Source: Bradyrhizobium sp. SZCCT0153 (lineage in GTDB: Bacteria; Pseudomonadota; Alphaproteobacteria; Rhizobiales; Xanthobacteraceae). Taken from it: a DNA stretch of 64,000 nt. The stretch covers positions 682,001 to 746,000 of the forward strand of contig NZ_JAFCKS010000003.1 in the NCBI RefSeq assembly GCF_018129995.1, read 5' to 3'. Positions 63,967 through 64,000 of this stretch are shown piece after piece. The translations under genes were made by a program, and so were the position numbers. Position 1 is the first letter of the stretch. Each line of letters starts with the position of its first letter. The notes under the pieces are model-generated. The model was given only the letters and a program-made list of their open reading frames with translations, did no database searches and had not been told where the DNA came from.

Positions 63967-64000
63967 ATGACCTCCGTCTATAACGACGTTCCCCTGAACG
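63967..64000 (+). CDS. SRPBCC protein, 5' end only, right copy
   Basis: The first 11 codons (MTSVYNDVPLN) match the start of the SRPBCC gene at 32232. The rest is beyond the window, so it cannot be said whether this copy is complete. Confidence 0.75.
   Translation, partial: MTSVYNDVPLN

Larger units (their letters stand above)
59587..64000. repeat. Right arm of the large inverted repeat, continues past window
   Basis: The reverse complement of 32199-36612. The right edge of the window falls inside the arm, so its true length is unknown. Confidence 0.95.

Overview
The window looks like a chromosomal stretch from Bradyrhizobium or a close relative in the Nitrobacteraceae. The evidence is high GC, the gene content (box benzoyl-CoA pathway, GcrA cell-cycle regulator, a SAM-II riboswitch before metZ), several imperfect palindromic intergenic repeats of the kind that crowd these genomes, and many tiny conserved proteins typical of the genus. 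This assignment is from recognition, not from a search.

Positions 1-32 kb are ordinary core genome. It opens with the 3' part of boxC and with boxB (aerobic benzoate degradation), then a convergent short-chain dehydrogenase and a polysaccharide deacetylase. Next come an OmpA-type cell-envelope pair and a UPF0104-like membrane protein. The complete phosphate regulon phoR-pstSCAB-phoU-phoB follows on the plus strand, with a Pho box before pstS and a terminator after phoB. gcrA and argD are divergent across a region dense in GANTC methylation sites; argD-argF-hslO run together. apaG is followed by opgC and two SGNH hydrolases, probably glucan-modifying. metZ sits behind a SAM-II riboswitch with a visible terminator and possible antiterminator. 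A two-domain dCTP deaminase, an unrecognised 350-residue protein, a MATE exporter, a Ser-rich repeat protein, a Gly/Met-rich exported protein and an SRPBCC protein complete this part.

From about 32.2 kb the picture changes. The segment 32199-36612 (SRPBCC start, palindromic repeat, VOC protein, AraC regulator, Ogt methyltransferase, tRNA-Gly(CCC), ISL3-family element) is present again, inverted and apparently identical, at 59587-64000. The repeat runs off the window edge, so it is at least 4.4 kb long. The two inner ends stop exactly at the terminal inverted repeats of the two ISL3 copies. Between them lies a 23-kb accessory region (36613-59586).

The accessory region holds an IS5-family element, broken genes (a frameshifted small gene and a truncated Crp-like protein), many 30-170 residue proteins, an operon around an SRAP/YedK abasic-site protein, and a TctC-type binding protein with a methyltransferase under a divergent CadC-like regulator. 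Its right half alternates short gene units (ABC binding protein; LysR plus lipocalin-like; phosphotransferase; DUF1254 protein) with roughly 100-bp dispersed repeats. I found no integrase, conjugation genes, phage structural genes or CRISPR. The region therefore looks like an IS-bounded, rearranged island that could invert by recombination between its arms.
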